Assembly (NCBI RefSeq): GCF_025460765.1
Contig: NZ_JAMWEG010000003.1
Coordinates: forward strand, 310,001 to 374,000
DNA from: Micromonospora sp. MA102
Lineage (GTDB): Bacteria; Actinomycetota; Actinomycetes; Mycobacteriales; Micromonosporaceae
DNA: 64,000 nucleotides
Direction of reading: 5' to 3'
Under the pieces are notes generated by a model. That model saw nothing but the letters and a program-made list of their open reading frames with translations. It had not been told where the DNA came from and ran no database searches. Positions 42,056-52,185 of this stretch are shown here, one piece after another (the first letter of the stretch is position 1; each line of letters starts with the position of its first letter). Both the position numbers and the translations under genes were made by a program.

Positions 42056-42732
42056 GCGGCATGACGACGCGACCGGACCGGGGCGGCGACCCGCCGCCCC
42101 GGCCCCCGGCCGTACCCGCCATCCCGGCGCAGCTCGGCCCGGAGGCCGCCGCAGCCGGACCGCCCCCGGCCGCGGCGACGGCGCCGGCAGCGGAGGAGCC
42201 GGCAGCCGCCGACCCGGCGGTGGACGCCGTAACGGAGCCGGCCCGGCGGCCCGACCGGGCGCAGTACGGCGTGGTGGCGTTTCTCGCCCTGGTCGGCGGG
42301 TTCGTCATCTTCGACGCGACGACCCGGATCGGGAGCGCGATCAACACGGCCGACCCGATCGGCCCGAAGCCGGTGCCGATCCTGCTCGGCGTGCTGCTGC
42401 TCGTCATCGCGGTGATCTACGCGGTGGACGTGGCCCGCGGCGGCGCGGGCGAGCCGGAGGCCGGCGAGGACGTCGACCTGAGCCTTCCGATCGACTGGCG
42501 CACCGTGCTGCTGCTGGTCGGCGCGTTCCTGGTCAACGCCGTGCTCATCGACCGGCTCGGCTGGGTGATCAGCGGGACGATCCTCTTCTGGGGTTCGGCC
42601 TACGCGCTGGGCAACCGCCACTACGTGCGCAACCTGCTGATCGCCGTCGCGCTGTCGTTGATCACGTTCTACACCTTCGCCATCGGGCTCGGCGTCGACC
42701 TGCCCGCCGGCGTGCTGCAAGGGATCCTGTAG
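42052..42732 (+). CDS. tctB: Tripartite tricarboxylate transporter small membrane subunit
   Basis: The 226-residue TctB has about 70 Pro/Ala-rich N-terminal residues, unusual in length for this subunit, then four membrane helices ([74 protein letters not shown]). [13 protein letters not shown] at the C-terminus is typical. The stop is directly followed by the tctA start. Confidence 0.9.
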   Translation: MSGMTTRPDRGGDPPPRPPAVPAIPAQLGPEAAAAGPPPAAATAPAAEEPAAADPAVDAVTEPARRPDRAQYGVVAFLALVGGFVIFDATTRIGSAINTADPIGPKPVPILLGVLLLVIAVIYAVDVARGGAGEPEAGEDVDLSLPIDWRTVLLLVGAFLVNAVLIDRLGWVISGTILFWGSAYALGNRHYVRNLLIAVALSLITFYTFAIGLGVDLPAGVLQGIL

Positions 42733-44235
42733 ATGGACAACTTCGCCAACCTGCTCGACGGGTTCGCCAACGTGCTGACCCCGATGAACCTGCTGTTCGC
42801 GCTGATCGGGGTCACCATCGGCACCGCCGTCGGCGTGCTGCCCGGCATCGGCCCGGCCATGACCGTGGCGCTGCTGCTGCCGGTCACCTACGGAATGGAG
42901 CCGGCCCAGGCCTTCATCATGTTCGCCGGCATCTTCTACGGCGGCATGTACGGCGGTTCGACCACCTCGATCCTGCTGAACACCCCCGGCGAGTCGTCGT
43001 CGGTGGTGACCGCCATCGAGGGCAACAAGATGGCGAAGGCGGGCCGGGCCGCCCAGGCGCTGGCCACCGCCGCGATCGGCTCGTTCGTCGCCGGCACCAT
43101 CGCCACCGTGCTGCTGGTGGTGGTCACGCCGCCGGTGGTGCAGTTCGCGATCAGCCTCGGCGCACCCGACTACTTCGCGTTGATGCTGCTGGCGTTCGTG
43201 TCCGTCACCGCGGTGCTCGGCGCGTCCCGGGTACGTGGCTTCGCCGCGCTGCTGCTCGGCCTGGCGATCGGTGTGATCGGCATCGACCAGTCCGGCCAGC
43301 AGCGGCTCACCTTCGGGCTTCCGCAGCTCGCCGACGGCATCGACGTGGTCGTGGTGGCGGTCGGCATCTTCGCCGTGGGCGAGGCGCTCTGGATCGCCGC
43401 GCACCTGCGCCGAAAGTCCGGCGAGGTGATCCCGGTCGGCCAGCCGTGGCTCGGGAAGCAGGACTGGAAGCGGTCCTGGAAGCCGTGGCTGCGCGGCACG
43501 GCGCTAGGGTTCCCGTTCGGCGCGGTGCCGGCGGGCGGGGCGGAGATCCCCACCTTCCTGTCGTACGTCACCGAGAAGAAGCTGACGAAGCACCCGGAGG
43601 AGTTCGGCCGGGGCGCCATCGAGGGCGTCGCCGGGCCGGAGGCCGCGAACAACGCCTCGGCCGCCGGCACGCTGGTGCCGATGCTGGCGATCGGCCTGCC
43701 GACCAACGCGACCGCCGCCGTGATGCTGGCCGCCTTCGAGGGGTACGGCATCCAGCCCGGCCCGCTGCTCTTCACGCGGGAGTCCAGCCTGGTCTGGACG
43801 CTGATCGCGAGCCTCTTCGTGGGCAACCTGCTGCTGCTGGTGCTCAACCTGCCGCTCGCCCCGGCCTGGGCGCGGCTGCTGCGGATCCCGCGCCCCTACC
43901 TCTACGCCGGGATCCTCTTCTTCGCCTCGATGGGCGCGTACGCGGTCAACGCGCAGCCGTTCGACCTGTACCTGCTGCTCGCCCTCGGTCTGCTCGGCTT
44001 CGGCATGCGCCGCTTCGGGCTGCCGATCCTGCCGCTGATCGTCGGCGTCATCCTCGGCCCGCGTGCCGAGTTGCAGGGCCGGCGCGCGTTGCAGCTCTCC
44101 GGCGGTGAGCTGCACGGGCTGATCGGCGGCTGGGTGTCCTGGCTGATCTACGCCACGGTCGCCGTGGTGCTCCTCTGGCCGCTGATCGGCCGGTTCGTGG
44201 TCCGTCCGCTGCGCGGAAGGTCGGTGACGGCATGA
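42733..44235 (+). CDS. tctA: Tripartite tricarboxylate transporter large permease
   Basis: TctA is the 500-residue, 10-12-helix permease of the TTT family. Signature stretches are [40 protein letters not shown], the second-repeat [13 protein letters not shown], and [20 protein letters not shown] followed by [12 protein letters not shown]. It moves a carboxylate with a cation gradient. The last bases overlap the universal stress gene start. Confidence 0.95.
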   Translation: MDNFANLLDGFANVLTPMNLLFALIGVTIGTAVGVLPGIGPAMTVALLLPVTYGMEPAQAFIMFAGIFYGGMYGGSTTSILLNTPGESSSVVTAIEGNKMAKAGRAAQALATAAIGSFVAGTIATVLLVVVTPPVVQFAISLGAPDYFALMLLAFVSVTAVLGASRVRGFAALLLGLAIGVIGIDQSGQQRLTFGLPQLADGIDVVVVAVGIFAVGEALWIAAHLRRKSGEVIPVGQPWLGKQDWKRSWKPWLRGTALGFPFGAVPAGGAEIPTFLSYVTEKKLTKHPEEFGRGAIEGVAGPEAANNASAAGTLVPMLAIGLPTNATAAVMLAAFEGYGIQPGPLLFTRESSLVWTLIASLFVGNLLLLVLNLPLAPAWARLLRIPRPYLYAGILFFASMGAYAVNAQPFDLYLLLALGLLGFGMRRFGLPILPLIVGVILGPRAELQGRRALQLSGGELHGLIGGWVSWLIYATVAVVLLWPLIGRFVVRPLRGRSVTA

Positions 44236-44624
44236 CGGTGCTGGTGGGGTACGTCCCCTCGCCGCTGGGCGAGGCGGCCCTGCGGGCCGCGATCGAGCAG
44301 GCCCGGTTCCGCGACGAGCCGGTGCTGGTGGTGAACACCTCGCGCGGCGACGCGTACGTCGACCCGCGCCTGGCCCAGGAGCCGGACCTGGACCGGGTGG
44401 TCCGCGAGCTGGTCGCCGCCGGGGTGCCGCACGACGTCCGGCAGCTCATGCGGGGGCGGGACGCGGCGGAGGAGATCGCCGAGATCGTCGACACGGAGGA
44501 CGTGTCGCTGGTCGTGATCGGCATCCGGCACCGCACGCCGGTCGGCAAGCTGATCATGGGCTCGACCGCGCAGGAGATCCTGCTCCGGGTGCCCTGCCCG
44601 GTGCTCGCCGTGAAGGCCGACTGA
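44232..44624 (+). CDS. UspA-family universal stress protein
   Basis: This 130-residue single-domain UspA protein has the adenine/ribose strand [16 protein letters not shown] and the ATP-type phosphate loop [20 protein letters not shown], a variant of G-2X-G-9X-G-S/T (the second Gly is replaced). It is coupled by ATGA to tctA and is followed with no gap by an MFS gene. Usp subunits linked to membrane transporters act as nucleotide sensors in some systems; regulation of TctA is a hypothesis. Confidence 0.88.
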   Translation: MTVLVGYVPSPLGEAALRAAIEQARFRDEPVLVVNTSRGDAYVDPRLAQEPDLDRVVRELVAAGVPHDVRQLMRGRDAAEEIAEIVDTEDVSLVVIGIRHRTPVGKLIMGSTAQEILLRVPCPVLAVKAD

Positions 44625-45827
44625 GTGGCGCCCGGGGGCCCCGGGGTCCCCGGGCGCGCCCAGACCGGCCTGCTGCTCACGCACACCGTCGCGGTGCAGG
44701 CGGTCACCTTCATGCTCCGGCCGGCGTCCGCGTACCGGGCGTTGGAGCTGGACGTGCCGGGGGCCTGGCTGGGTGTGCTCGGGGCCAGTTTCGCCGTCGT
44801 ACCCCTGGTGCTGGCCGTGCCTTCCGGGCACGCCGTGGACCGGCTCGGCGAGCGCCGCGTCGCGCTCGCCGGGTCGGCCCTGCTGGTCGCCGCCGGCCTC
44901 GGCTTCGTGCTGCTCGCCGGCTCGGTGATCGGCCTGGTCCTGGCCAGCATGGCGCTCGGCACCGCGCACCTCTGCGCGGTGGTCGCCCAGCAGGCGCTGG
45001 TCGCCAACCGCACCCCGGCCGACCGGTACGACGCCGCGTTCGGCTACTACACCTTCGCCGCCTCGCTGGGGCAGGCGCTCGGTCCCGGCCTGATCGTGCT
45101 CTTCGGCGGGGACCGCCCGATCCCCGACACCCGGGCCATCTTCCTCGGCGCCACGGTGGTGGCGCTGCCGTTGCTGGTCGTCGCACTGTTCCTGCGCCCG
45201 TCCGGACACCACCGGCGGGCCGCCGACGGTTCCGGCGCCGGGGGCCTGCGCGACCTGCTCCGCCGGCCCGGCGTGGTCCGCGCCCTCACGGTGAGCTGCG
45301 TCGTCCTGGCGGCGGTCGACATCACCCTGGTCTACCTGCCCGCGCTCGGCGCGGAACGCGGCATCGCCGCCGGTTCCATCGGCGTCCTGCTCGGGATCCG
45401 GGCGATCGCCTCGATGGCGTCCCGGCTGCTGCTCGGCCGGCTCGTGGCGGCCCTCGGCCGGCGGGTCGTGCTGGTCGGCACCGTGGTGCTCTCCGCCGTC
45501 GGGCTGGCCCTGCTGCTGCCACCGCTGCCGTTCGCGGTGCTGCTGGTGGTGGTCGCGGTGGCCGGGCTCGGGCTGGGTGCGGGCCAGCCGCTGACCATGT
45601 CGTTCCTGGCCGAGGTGGCCCCGCCCGGGCTGCGCGGCCGGGCGATGTCGCTGCGGCTCACCGGCAACCGGCTCGGTCAGGTGCTCATCCCCAGCGCGGC
45701 CGGCGCGCTCGCGGCCGGGACGGGCGCGGCCGGCGTCCTCGCCTGCACCGCGGCCGGCCTGGCCGGCGCGGCCGTCGCCGCCACCCGTCTGCACCGGTCA
45801 TCGCCCGCGGACCCCTTCACCGAGTGA
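44625..45827 (+). CDS. MFS transporter in the tct operon
   Basis: The 400-residue MFS protein has 12 predicted helices and the loop motif PSGHAVDRLGERRVAL. GTG 44625 follows the Usp stop without a gap. The family has no assigned substrate; by operon context it should export or import a carboxylate or aromatic breakdown product. A GAGAGAAGGA ribosome-binding region of the next gene overlaps its end. Confidence 0.87.
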   Translation: MAPGGPGVPGRAQTGLLLTHTVAVQAVTFMLRPASAYRALELDVPGAWLGVLGASFAVVPLVLAVPSGHAVDRLGERRVALAGSALLVAAGLGFVLLAGSVIGLVLASMALGTAHLCAVVAQQALVANRTPADRYDAAFGYYTFAASLGQALGPGLIVLFGGDRPIPDTRAIFLGATVVALPLLVVALFLRPSGHHRRAADGSGAGGLRDLLRRPGVVRALTVSCVVLAAVDITLVYLPALGAERGIAAGSIGVLLGIRAIASMASRLLLGRLVAALGRRVVLVGTVVLSAVGLALLLPPLPFAVLLVVVAVAGLGLGAGQPLTMSFLAEVAPPGLRGRAMSLRLTGNRLGQVLIPSAAGALAAGTGAAGVLACTAAGLAGAAVAATRLHRSSPADPFTE

Positions 45828-45842
45828 GAGAGAAGGACGACC

Positions 45843-46328
45843 ATGGAGACCCTCACGACCGCCGACCTCTACGACCGGCACGGCGACGCCCTCGGCTCGT
45901 GCGACACCCAGTTGCGTCAGTTCGGCGGGGTCCGGGCCTTCGCCGGTCCGGCCGTCACGGTGCGCTGTTTTCAGGACAACGCCCTGGTCAAGTCGATCGT
46001 GGCCGAGCCGGGGGAGGGCCGGGTGCTGGTCGTGGACGGCGGCGGCTCGCTGCACACCGCCCTGATGGGTGACCTCATCGCGGGAACGGCGGTGGCGAAC
46101 GGCTGGGCCGGCGTGGTGATCAACGGCGCGGTCCGCGACGTCGCCGCCCTTGGTGCCCTGCCGATCGGCATCAAGGCGCTCGGCACGAACCCGCGCAAGA
46201 GCGCCAAGACCGGCGCCGGCGAGCGGGACGTGCCGGTGTCGTTCGGCAACTGCGTCTTCGCGCCCGGTGCGGAGGTGCACAGCGACGACGACGGCGTCGT
46301 CGTGCTGCCGGCCGTCGGGCGGGACTAG
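45843..46328 (+). CDS. RraA-like aldolase (4-hydroxy-4-methyl-2-oxoglutarate aldolase class)
   Basis: The 161-residue protein is in the RraA/HMG aldolase family: [27 protein letters not shown] with the substrate-binding Arg-Asp pair, and [10 protein letters not shown]. Enzymatic members cleave 4-hydroxy-4-methyl-2-oxoglutarate or 4-carboxy-4-hydroxy-2-oxoadipate to pyruvate and pyruvate or oxaloacetate, with a divalent metal. In a tricarboxylate-import operon an aldolase is more likely than RNase E inhibition. It ends overlapping the convergent Rv0495c-type gene by four bases. Confidence 0.88.
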   Translation: METLTTADLYDRHGDALGSCDTQLRQFGGVRAFAGPAVTVRCFQDNALVKSIVAEPGEGRVLVVDGGGSLHTALMGDLIAGTAVANGWAGVVINGAVRDVAALGALPIGIKALGTNPRKSAKTGAGERDVPVSFGNCVFAPGAEVHSDDDGVVVLPAVGRD

Positions 46329-47134
46329 CCTTCGGTGGCCGGGTGCGGGGCGACCTGGCCCTGGCGGAGCCGGGCGGCGCAGAGCTCGGCCAGCTTGGCG
46401 TACGCGGGGGCGCCGATCAGGGCGGTCAGCTCGGGACCGTAGGAGACGTACATGGGCTCGGTGCCGACGTGCGCGTCGGTGGAGGAGGTGCACCACCAGT
46501 CCAGGTCGTGACCGCCCGCGCCCCAGCCGCGCCGGTCGAACTCGGCGAGCGTGGAGACCAGCACCTTGGTGTTGTCCGGCCGCTTGTGCCAGTCCTGGTC
46601 GCGGCGGATCGGCAGCTGCCAGCAGACGTCCGGCTTGTATTCCAGCGGGTGCACCCCGTCGCGCAGCGCCTGGGCGTGCAGCGCGCAGCCGCCACCACCG
46701 GGGAAGTCGACGTCGTTGAGGAAGACGCAGGGCGCGTCGACGGCGCGGGTGGCCGTCCGGCGGGCCGGGTTCTTCCCGTCGATCGTGTCGTTCTCGGTCC
46801 AGTTCTTGAAGCCCCGGCGGAAATGCTGCCAGGTCTCCGGGGTGAGTCGCTTGACCGCCGCCCGGACCCGCTTCTCGTCGTCGCCGTCGGTGAAGAACGC
46901 GCCGTGCGAGCAGCAGCCGTCCGCGGCGCGGCCCGCCACGATGCCGTGGCAGCCCTGGCCGAAGATGCACGTCCAGCGGGAGAGCAGCCAGGTCAGGTCG
47001 GCGCGTACGACGTGCTTGGCGTCGGCCGGGTCGACGAACTCGATCCACTCCCGGGGGAAATCCAGCCCGACCTCCCGGCTACGGGGGTCGTCAGGGTCGT
47101 CCACCAGCACGTGAAGCTCGATCTGCCCAGTCAC
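46325..47134 (-). CDS. Cysteine-rich Rv0495c-type conserved protein, possible metal-cluster binder
   Basis: This 269-residue protein is conserved across actinobacteria next to ppx (Rv0495c in M. tuberculosis). It has eight clustered Cys: Cys56 and Cys62 in [10 protein letters not shown], Cys74-Cys75 in CCSHGAFF, Cys136, Cys150 in GCALHAQ, Cys171 in KPDVCWQLP and Cys215. The CxnC...CC...C...KPxxC layout recalls the YkgJ/DUF3109 zinc or iron-sulfur-binding families. The function is not established; a metal or redox role is inferred. The GTG start has a minus-strand TACGCT seven bases upstream. Confidence 0.83.
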   Translation of the reverse strand: MTGQIELHVLVDDPDDPRSREVGLDFPREWIEFVDPADAKHVVRADLTWLLSRWTCIFGQGCHGIVAGRAADGCCSHGAFFTDGDDEKRVRAAVKRLTPETWQHFRRGFKNWTENDTIDGKNPARRTATRAVDAPCVFLNDVDFPGGGGCALHAQALRDGVHPLEYKPDVCWQLPIRRDQDWHKRPDNTKVLVSTLAEFDRRGWGAGGHDLDWWCTSSTDAHVGTEPMYVSYGPELTALIGAPAYAKLAELCAARLRQGQVAPHPATEG

Positions 47135-47141
47135 CCGGACC

Positions 47142-47147
47142 AGCGTA
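47142..47147 (-). promoter_or_regulatory. -10 hexamer TACGCT (minus strand), leaderless Rv0495c-type start
   Basis: On the minus strand TACGCT is seven bases before the GTG at 47134. Confidence 0.5.
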
Positions 47148-47195
47148 CGCGCGGTGACCCCGCCCGGCTGGCGAGCCGGCGAAACGTGTTGGCCC

Positions 47196-47201
47196 TAGGG
47201 T
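47196..47201 (+). promoter_or_regulatory. -10 hexamer TAGGGT, leaderless ppx start
   Basis: TAGGGT lies seven bases before the ATG at 47209, divergent from the hexamer at 47142. Confidence 0.55.
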
Positions 47202-47208
47202 CGTCACC

Positions 47209-48153
47209 ATGCGACTGGGTGTCCTCGACGTCGGTTCCAACACGGTGCACCTGCTGGTGGTCGACGCCCATCACGGCGCACACCCCTGGCCGGCCCACTC
47301 GGAGAAGGTGGTGCTGCGGCTGGCCGAGCAGATCGGCCCGGACGGCGCGCTGACCGACGTGGGCGCCGACGGGCTGGTCAAGGCCGTCAGCATGGCCCGC
47401 GCGGCGGCGGACGGGCTGGACGTCGACGACCTGCTGGCGTTCGCCACCAGCGCGGTCCGCGACGCCACCAACGCCGGCGAGGTGCTGGCCCGGGTGCGGG
47501 ACGAGACCGGCGTACGCCTGGAGGTGCTCTCCGGCGCGGACGAGGCGCGGATGACCTTCCTGGCGGTGCGGCGCTGGTTCGGGTGGTCCGCCGGCCGGCT
47601 GCTCGTCATGGACATCGGGGGCGGCTCGCTGGAGCTGGCCGCCGGCATCGACGAGGGCCCCGACGTGGCGGTCTCGCTGCCGTTGGGTGCGGGGCGGCTG
47701 AGCCGGGAGCGGCTGAAGGTCGACCCGTCCGGCGCCGTGCCGCCGTCGGCCGAGGCCGTGGAGGAGCTGCGGGAGTACGTCGACGCCCAGCTCGATCCGG
47801 TGGTCGAGCAGCTCACCGAGGTCGGCTGGGAGCGTCCGGTGGCCACCTCGAAGACGTTCCGGACGCTGGCCCGGCTGGCCGGCGCGGCGCCCTCCGGGGC
47901 CGGGCTGTGGGCGCGGCGCAGCCTGACCCGCACCGGCCTGCGGCAGGTGCTCGGGTTCATCCGGCACATCCCGCCGGCCCAGCTGCCCGAGCTGGAGGGG
48001 GTCAGCGCGCAGCGGGCCCACCAGCTCCTCGCCGGGGCGGTGGTGGCCGAGGCGGTGCTGCGCCGGCTCGACGTGGACAGCCTGGACATCTGCCCCTGGG
48101 CGCTGCGCGAGGGCGTCATCCTGCGCCGGCTGGACCAGCTCGCGCCGATGTGA
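47209..48153 (+). CDS. Ppx/GppA exopolyphosphatase/guanosine pentaphosphatase family protein
   Basis: The 314-residue protein has the ASKHA phosphate-1 loop [12 protein letters not shown], the family segment [18 protein letters not shown], and phosphate-2 loop [14 protein letters not shown]. It is the short, two-domain actinobacterial class (Rv0496-like), which hydrolyses short-chain polyphosphate and lacks the C-terminal HD extension of E. coli Ppx. It links polyphosphate and (p)ppGpp metabolism, and thus phosphate control near senX3-regX3 in mycobacteria. Confidence 0.92.
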   Translation: MRLGVLDVGSNTVHLLVVDAHHGAHPWPAHSEKVVLRLAEQIGPDGALTDVGADGLVKAVSMARAAADGLDVDDLLAFATSAVRDATNAGEVLARVRDETGVRLEVLSGADEARMTFLAVRRWFGWSAGRLLVMDIGGGSLELAAGIDEGPDVAVSLPLGAGRLSRERLKVDPSGAVPPSAEAVEELREYVDAQLDPVVEQLTEVGWERPVATSKTFRTLARLAGAAPSGAGLWARRSLTRTGLRQVLGFIRHIPPAQLPELEGVSAQRAHQLLAGAVVAEAVLRRLDVDSLDICPWALREGVILRRLDQLAPM

Positions 48154-48270
48154 TCCCGGCCTGCGGTTCTCCGCGACGGCGCCGGGTCGTCGCGCGGCGT
48201 CGTGCGGGCCGAGCGGGAGTTGTCGTCCGCTTTGCGGATGCTCGTCCCGATGCGCCGTGGCGGGGGCGGC

Positions 48271-48276
48271 TACCCT
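48271..48276 (+). promoter_or_regulatory. -10 hexamer TACCCT, leaderless TIM-barrel gene start
   Basis: TACCCT precedes the GTG at 48284 by seven bases. Confidence 0.5.
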
Positions 48277-48283
48277 GAGGGGC

Positions 48284-49090
48284 GTGACTTCCCGCGTTCC
48301 GGTGCTCCTGTCCACGTCCTCGGTCTTCCCTGAGCGGACCGCGGCGGCGTTCCAGCTGGCCTCGACGCTCGGTTACGACGGCATCGAGGTGATGGTCTGG
48401 ACCGACCCGGTCAGCCAGGACCCGGGCGCGCTGCGCGGCCTCGCCGACCACTACGGCGTTCCGGTCCTGTCGGTGCACGCGCCCTGCCTGCTGGTCACCC
48501 AGCGGGTGTGGAGCCCCGACCCGTGGGAGCGGCTGCGGAAGGCCGCCGAGCTGGCCGAGACGCTGGAGGCGCCCACCGTCGTGGTGCACCCGCCGTTCAC
48601 CTGGCAGCGCGACTACGCCCGCAACTTCGCCGACGGCCTCGACCAGATCGCCGGCCGCTTCGGCGGGCTGCGCTTCGCCGTGGAGAACATGTACCCGGTG
48701 CGGATGGCCGGCCGGCAGTTCGTCCCGTACGTGCCGGGCTGGGACCCGACCGACACCGGCTACGCCGCGTACACGCTGGACCTGTCGCACTGCGCGGCCT
48801 CGCACACCGACGCCCTGGCCATGGCCGACCGGATGGGGTCCGCCCTGGCCCACGTCCACCTGGGCGACGGCACCGGCGAGGGACGCGACGAGCACCTGGT
48901 GCCCGGGCGGGGCGGCCAGCCCTGCGCCGAGCTGCTCCGCTCGCTGGCCGGCCGGGGCTTCGCCGGCTCGGTGGCGGTCGAGGTCACCACCCGGGGCGCG
49001 AAGAGCCGCGCGGTCCGCGAGGCGGACCTGCGCGAGTCCCTCGAGTTCGCCCGGGCCAACCTGACCGCCCCCTCCCCGGTCGAGGCCTGA
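48284..49090 (+). CDS. Sugar phosphate isomerase/epimerase-like TIM barrel (Rv0498 type)
   Basis: This 268-residue AP-endonuclease-2/xylose-isomerase-like barrel has the family order [33 protein letters not shown] with a metal Glu, [14 protein letters not shown] with Asp/His ligands, [20 protein letters not shown] and [12 protein letters not shown]. Such proteins bind a divalent metal and isomerise sugars or related polyols; no substrate is known for this clade. The GTG is set by the -10 at 48271. It converges on the CGNR gene. Confidence 0.87.
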   Translation: MTSRVPVLLSTSSVFPERTAAAFQLASTLGYDGIEVMVWTDPVSQDPGALRGLADHYGVPVLSVHAPCLLVTQRVWSPDPWERLRKAAELAETLEAPTVVVHPPFTWQRDYARNFADGLDQIAGRFGGLRFAVENMYPVRMAGRQFVPYVPGWDPTDTGYAAYTLDLSHCAASHTDALAMADRMGSALAHVHLGDGTGEGRDEHLVPGRGGQPCAELLRSLAGRGFAGSVAVEVTTRGAKSRAVREADLRESLEFARANLTAPSPVEA

Positions 49091-49106
49091 CCAGGGGGCC
49101 GGCGGG

Positions 49107-49682
49107 TCAGCTGACCGGGGCGAGCGGTTCGGGCTGGGTCGGGACGGTCACCTGCTCGCCGACGGCGGCCCGCTTGCGGGCCCGGTGCGCGGCCACGTGC
49201 GAGCGGGTGGCGCAGCGCTCCGAGCAGAACCGCCGGCAGCAGTTCGACGAGGTGTCCAGGTAGACGTTGCCGCAGCGCTCGTCGGCGCACACCCCGAACC
49301 GGGCGCTGCCGTACTCGCAGAGCCAGACCGACAGGCCCCACACCGCGCCGGCCAGGTATTCGGCGCTGACCGAGGCGCCCCGGCTGGTCACGTGCATGTG
49401 CCAGTCGGAGGAGTCGTGGCCGGAGATGCGCGGCTGGACGGGGAACGCCTCCAGCAGCGTGTTCAGCTCGGTCACCGCCTCCGCGTCCCGGCCCGAGGTG
49501 CCGTACTCGAAGACGTCGCGCAGGCGCTTCTGCGCCCGCCGGAAGATCGCCAGGTCCCGATCGGCGACCTCGTCGCGCATCCACGCGTTGTCGTCCGGGA
49601 AGATGGCCCGCAGGTCGTCGAGGTCGTCCAGGCGGGCGTTGACGAGATCAACACCGGTCCGGGCGTACGCGTCGAAGTTCAC
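49107..49682 (-). CDS. CGNR zinc-finger transcriptional regulator
   Basis: The 191-residue protein has an N-terminal ABATE-type stress/ligand domain (residues 1-130) and a C-terminal CGNR zinc finger: CADERCGNVYLD, then CCRRFCSERCATRSHVAAHR, with Cys pairs that bind zinc and a basic helix. Family members are putative DNA-binding regulators. It has its own minus-strand promoter at 49690 and also lies 19 bases after the ATP-grasp gene, so both read-through and separate expression are possible. Confidence 0.88.
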   Translation of the reverse strand: MNFDAYARTGVDLVNARLDDLDDLRAIFPDDNAWMRDEVADRDLAIFRRAQKRLRDVFEYGTSGRDAEAVTELNTLLEAFPVQPRISGHDSSDWHMHVTSRGASVSAEYLAGAVWGLSVWLCEYGSARFGVCADERCGNVYLDTSSNCCRRFCSERCATRSHVAAHRARKRAAVGEQVTVPTQPEPLAPVS

Positions 49683-49689
49683 GACCCCA

Positions 49690-49695
49690 ACGGTA
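49690..49695 (-). promoter_or_regulatory. -10 hexamer TACCGT (minus strand), leaderless CGNR start
   Basis: On the minus strand TACCGT is seven bases before the GTG at 49682 and immediately follows the stop of the upstream gene. Confidence 0.5.
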
Positions 49696-49701
49696 GACGA
49701 C

Positions 49702-50868
49702 TCACGGGGTACGCGGCGCGTCGATGTAGTGGGGCAGGAACCGCGCGTATCCGTCCGTGATGAGGCTCTCGCTCTCCCGGAGGCCCGCCCCGGCCGATTC
49801 GCCGTCCACGATCCAGCTGCCCAGCACCATCCGGCTGCCCGCGAATTCGGGCAGCGCCCGGAACTCCTGGTAGCAGAAGCCCTCGTCGCCGTAGATCCCC
49901 GGACTGGTGATCTCGGTGCCGCCGGTGACGATGCGCACCGACCCGCCCTCCCGGCCGAGCAGCGGCTTGGCCACGTATTCGGTCATCCCGCGCGGCGAGT
50001 CCAGGTACGCGGGCAGCAGGTAGTCATGGCCCGGGTAGAGCTCCCAGAGCACCGCCAGCAGCGCCTTGTTCGACAGCAGCAGCTTCCAGGCCGGCTCGAT
50101 CCACGTCGTCGGGGTGCCCGGCTCCAGCGCCGGCGGCCCGTACGGCTCGGCCAGCATCCACTCCCACGGGTAGAGCTTGAAGCAGGTGGTGATCGGCTGG
50201 TCGTCGGCGTCGACGAAGCGCCGCCCGTCCCAGCCGACCCGCTGGATCGGCAGGAGCGTGACGTCGAGCCCGGCCTGGCGGGCCGTCTCGGCCAGGTAGC
50301 CGGCGGTGATCTGGTCCTCGCCGGACTCCTCCTCGGCGGACCAGACCACGTGCACCCGCGGGTCGTGCAGGCCGGCGCCGATCTTGGCCCAGGCGCCGAC
50401 CAGCCGCTCGTGCAGGCTGTTCCACTGGTCCGCGTCCGGCCGGGTGTGCTCCAGCCAGTACCACTGCACGATGCTCGCCTCGACCAGCGCGGTCGGGGTG
50501 TCGGCGTTGTACTCCAGCAGCTTCGGCGGCCAGCTGCCGTCGTACCAGAGGTCGAAGCGGCCGTAGAGGGTCGGCGGGCCCTCCCGCAGCGACCGGGCGA
50601 CCGCCTCGGCGGCCCACTCCGGGATACCGAACTCGGCGTACCGGTTGCGGGCCACGACGTGCTCGGCGGCGGCCACCGACATCCGGTGCAGCTCCTCGGT
50701 CGCCTCCTCCAGCCGGAGCACCTCGTCCAGCTCGAAGGCGTACGCGGCGGTCTCGTCCCAGTACGACATGACGCCGCCGTCGGGCAGCTCGGTGTCGACG
50801 TACACCAGGCCCTGGGCCCGGACGGTGGCGTCCCAGTCCGGGCGCGGCGTGCTGGTCTCGCGGCGCAC
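49702..50868 (-). CDS. Glutathionylspermidine synthase-like ATP-grasp ligase (YgiC/YjfC type)
   Basis: The 388-residue protein matches the C-terminal synthetase domain of glutathionylspermidine synthase: YWDETAAYAFELDEV, FDLWYDGSWPPKLLEYNADTP with the Mg/ATP region, KLLLSNKALLAVLWELYPGH, and the ATP-grasp YVAKPLLGREGGSV followed by YQEFRALP. It should join a carboxylate and an amine with ATP. Actinomycetes lack glutathione, so the true substrates are unknown. GTG 50868 is one base after the lipoprotein stop. Confidence 0.87.
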   Translation of the reverse strand: MRRETSTPRPDWDATVRAQGLVYVDTELPDGGVMSYWDETAAYAFELDEVLRLEEATEELHRMSVAAAEHVVARNRYAEFGIPEWAAEAVARSLREGPPTLYGRFDLWYDGSWPPKLLEYNADTPTALVEASIVQWYWLEHTRPDADQWNSLHERLVGAWAKIGAGLHDPRVHVVWSAEEESGEDQITAGYLAETARQAGLDVTLLPIQRVGWDGRRFVDADDQPITTCFKLYPWEWMLAEPYGPPALEPGTPTTWIEPAWKLLLSNKALLAVLWELYPGHDYLLPAYLDSPRGMTEYVAKPLLGREGGSVRIVTGGTEITSPGIYGDEGFCYQEFRALPEFAGSRMVLGSWIVDGESAGAGLRESESLITDGYARFLPHYIDAPRTP

Positions 50869-50869
50869 G

Positions 50870-51145
50870 TCAGCCGCCGCAGGAGGCGAGGTGGGTGCCG
50901 AAGCCGCCGCGCTCGGGCAGCGCAGCGGCGACCGGCGCCGGGGTGTCCCAGGCGGCGGCGGCCGGCGCGGGAAGCCGCAGGGCCACGGCGACCGTGTCGC
51001 CGCCCCCGCCGGCCGGACCCAACGCGCAGTCGTCATCGTCGTCGTCGTAACCGTTGTTGCAGCCGGACAGGGCGAGGGCCAGGGCGGTCAGGGCGCCGAG
51101 CTGCACGGTGGCCGACCGGAGCCGGCGTCGGGGGCGTCGTTCCAC
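50870..51145 (-). CDS. Small Asp-rich lipoprotein, minimal YgiB-like partner
   Basis: The 91-residue protein has a lipoprotein signal (LGALTALALALSGC; Cys near residue 26). The mature part begins NNGYDDDDDDCALGPAGGGG and ends ERGGFGTHLASCGG. E. coli ygiB/yjfM (DUF1190) lipoproteins precede ygiC/yjfC ATP-grasp genes and, as I recall, also carry an RGGFG motif, so this looks like a reduced version. The next gene starts one base after its stop. The GTG 51145 is set by a minus-strand TACAAC hexamer. Confidence 0.75.
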   Translation of the reverse strand: MERRPRRRLRSATVQLGALTALALALSGCNNGYDDDDDDCALGPAGGGGDTVAVALRLPAPAAAAWDTPAPVAAALPERGGFGTHLASCGG

Positions 51146-51151
51146 GTGATC

Positions 51152-51157
51152 GTTGTA
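51152..51157 (-). promoter_or_regulatory. -10 hexamer TACAAC (minus strand), leaderless lipoprotein start
   Basis: On the minus strand TACAAC lies six bases before the GTG at 51145. Confidence 0.45.
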
Positions 51158-51251
51158 GCGGATCCCCGCCAGCCGGGCCGCCCCGCGGTGCCCGCCGGAA
51201 CGCTGCGTGACGTTGCCCGCCGCCCCCCGGCGGGGGCCCACCGCCGGGCGT

Positions 51252-51257
51252 TACGCT
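51252..51257 (+). promoter_or_regulatory. -10 hexamer TACGCT, leaderless proline dehydrogenase start
   Basis: TACGCT is six bases before the ATG at 51264. Confidence 0.55.
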
Positions 51258-51263
51258 CGGCTC

Positions 51264-52184
<921 letters not shown>

Positions 52185-52185
52185 G

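Noticed and set aside
49267-51210. 647-codon open frame on the plus strand
   Set aside because: Antisense to the CGNR, ATP-grasp and lipoprotein genes, which have clear motifs.
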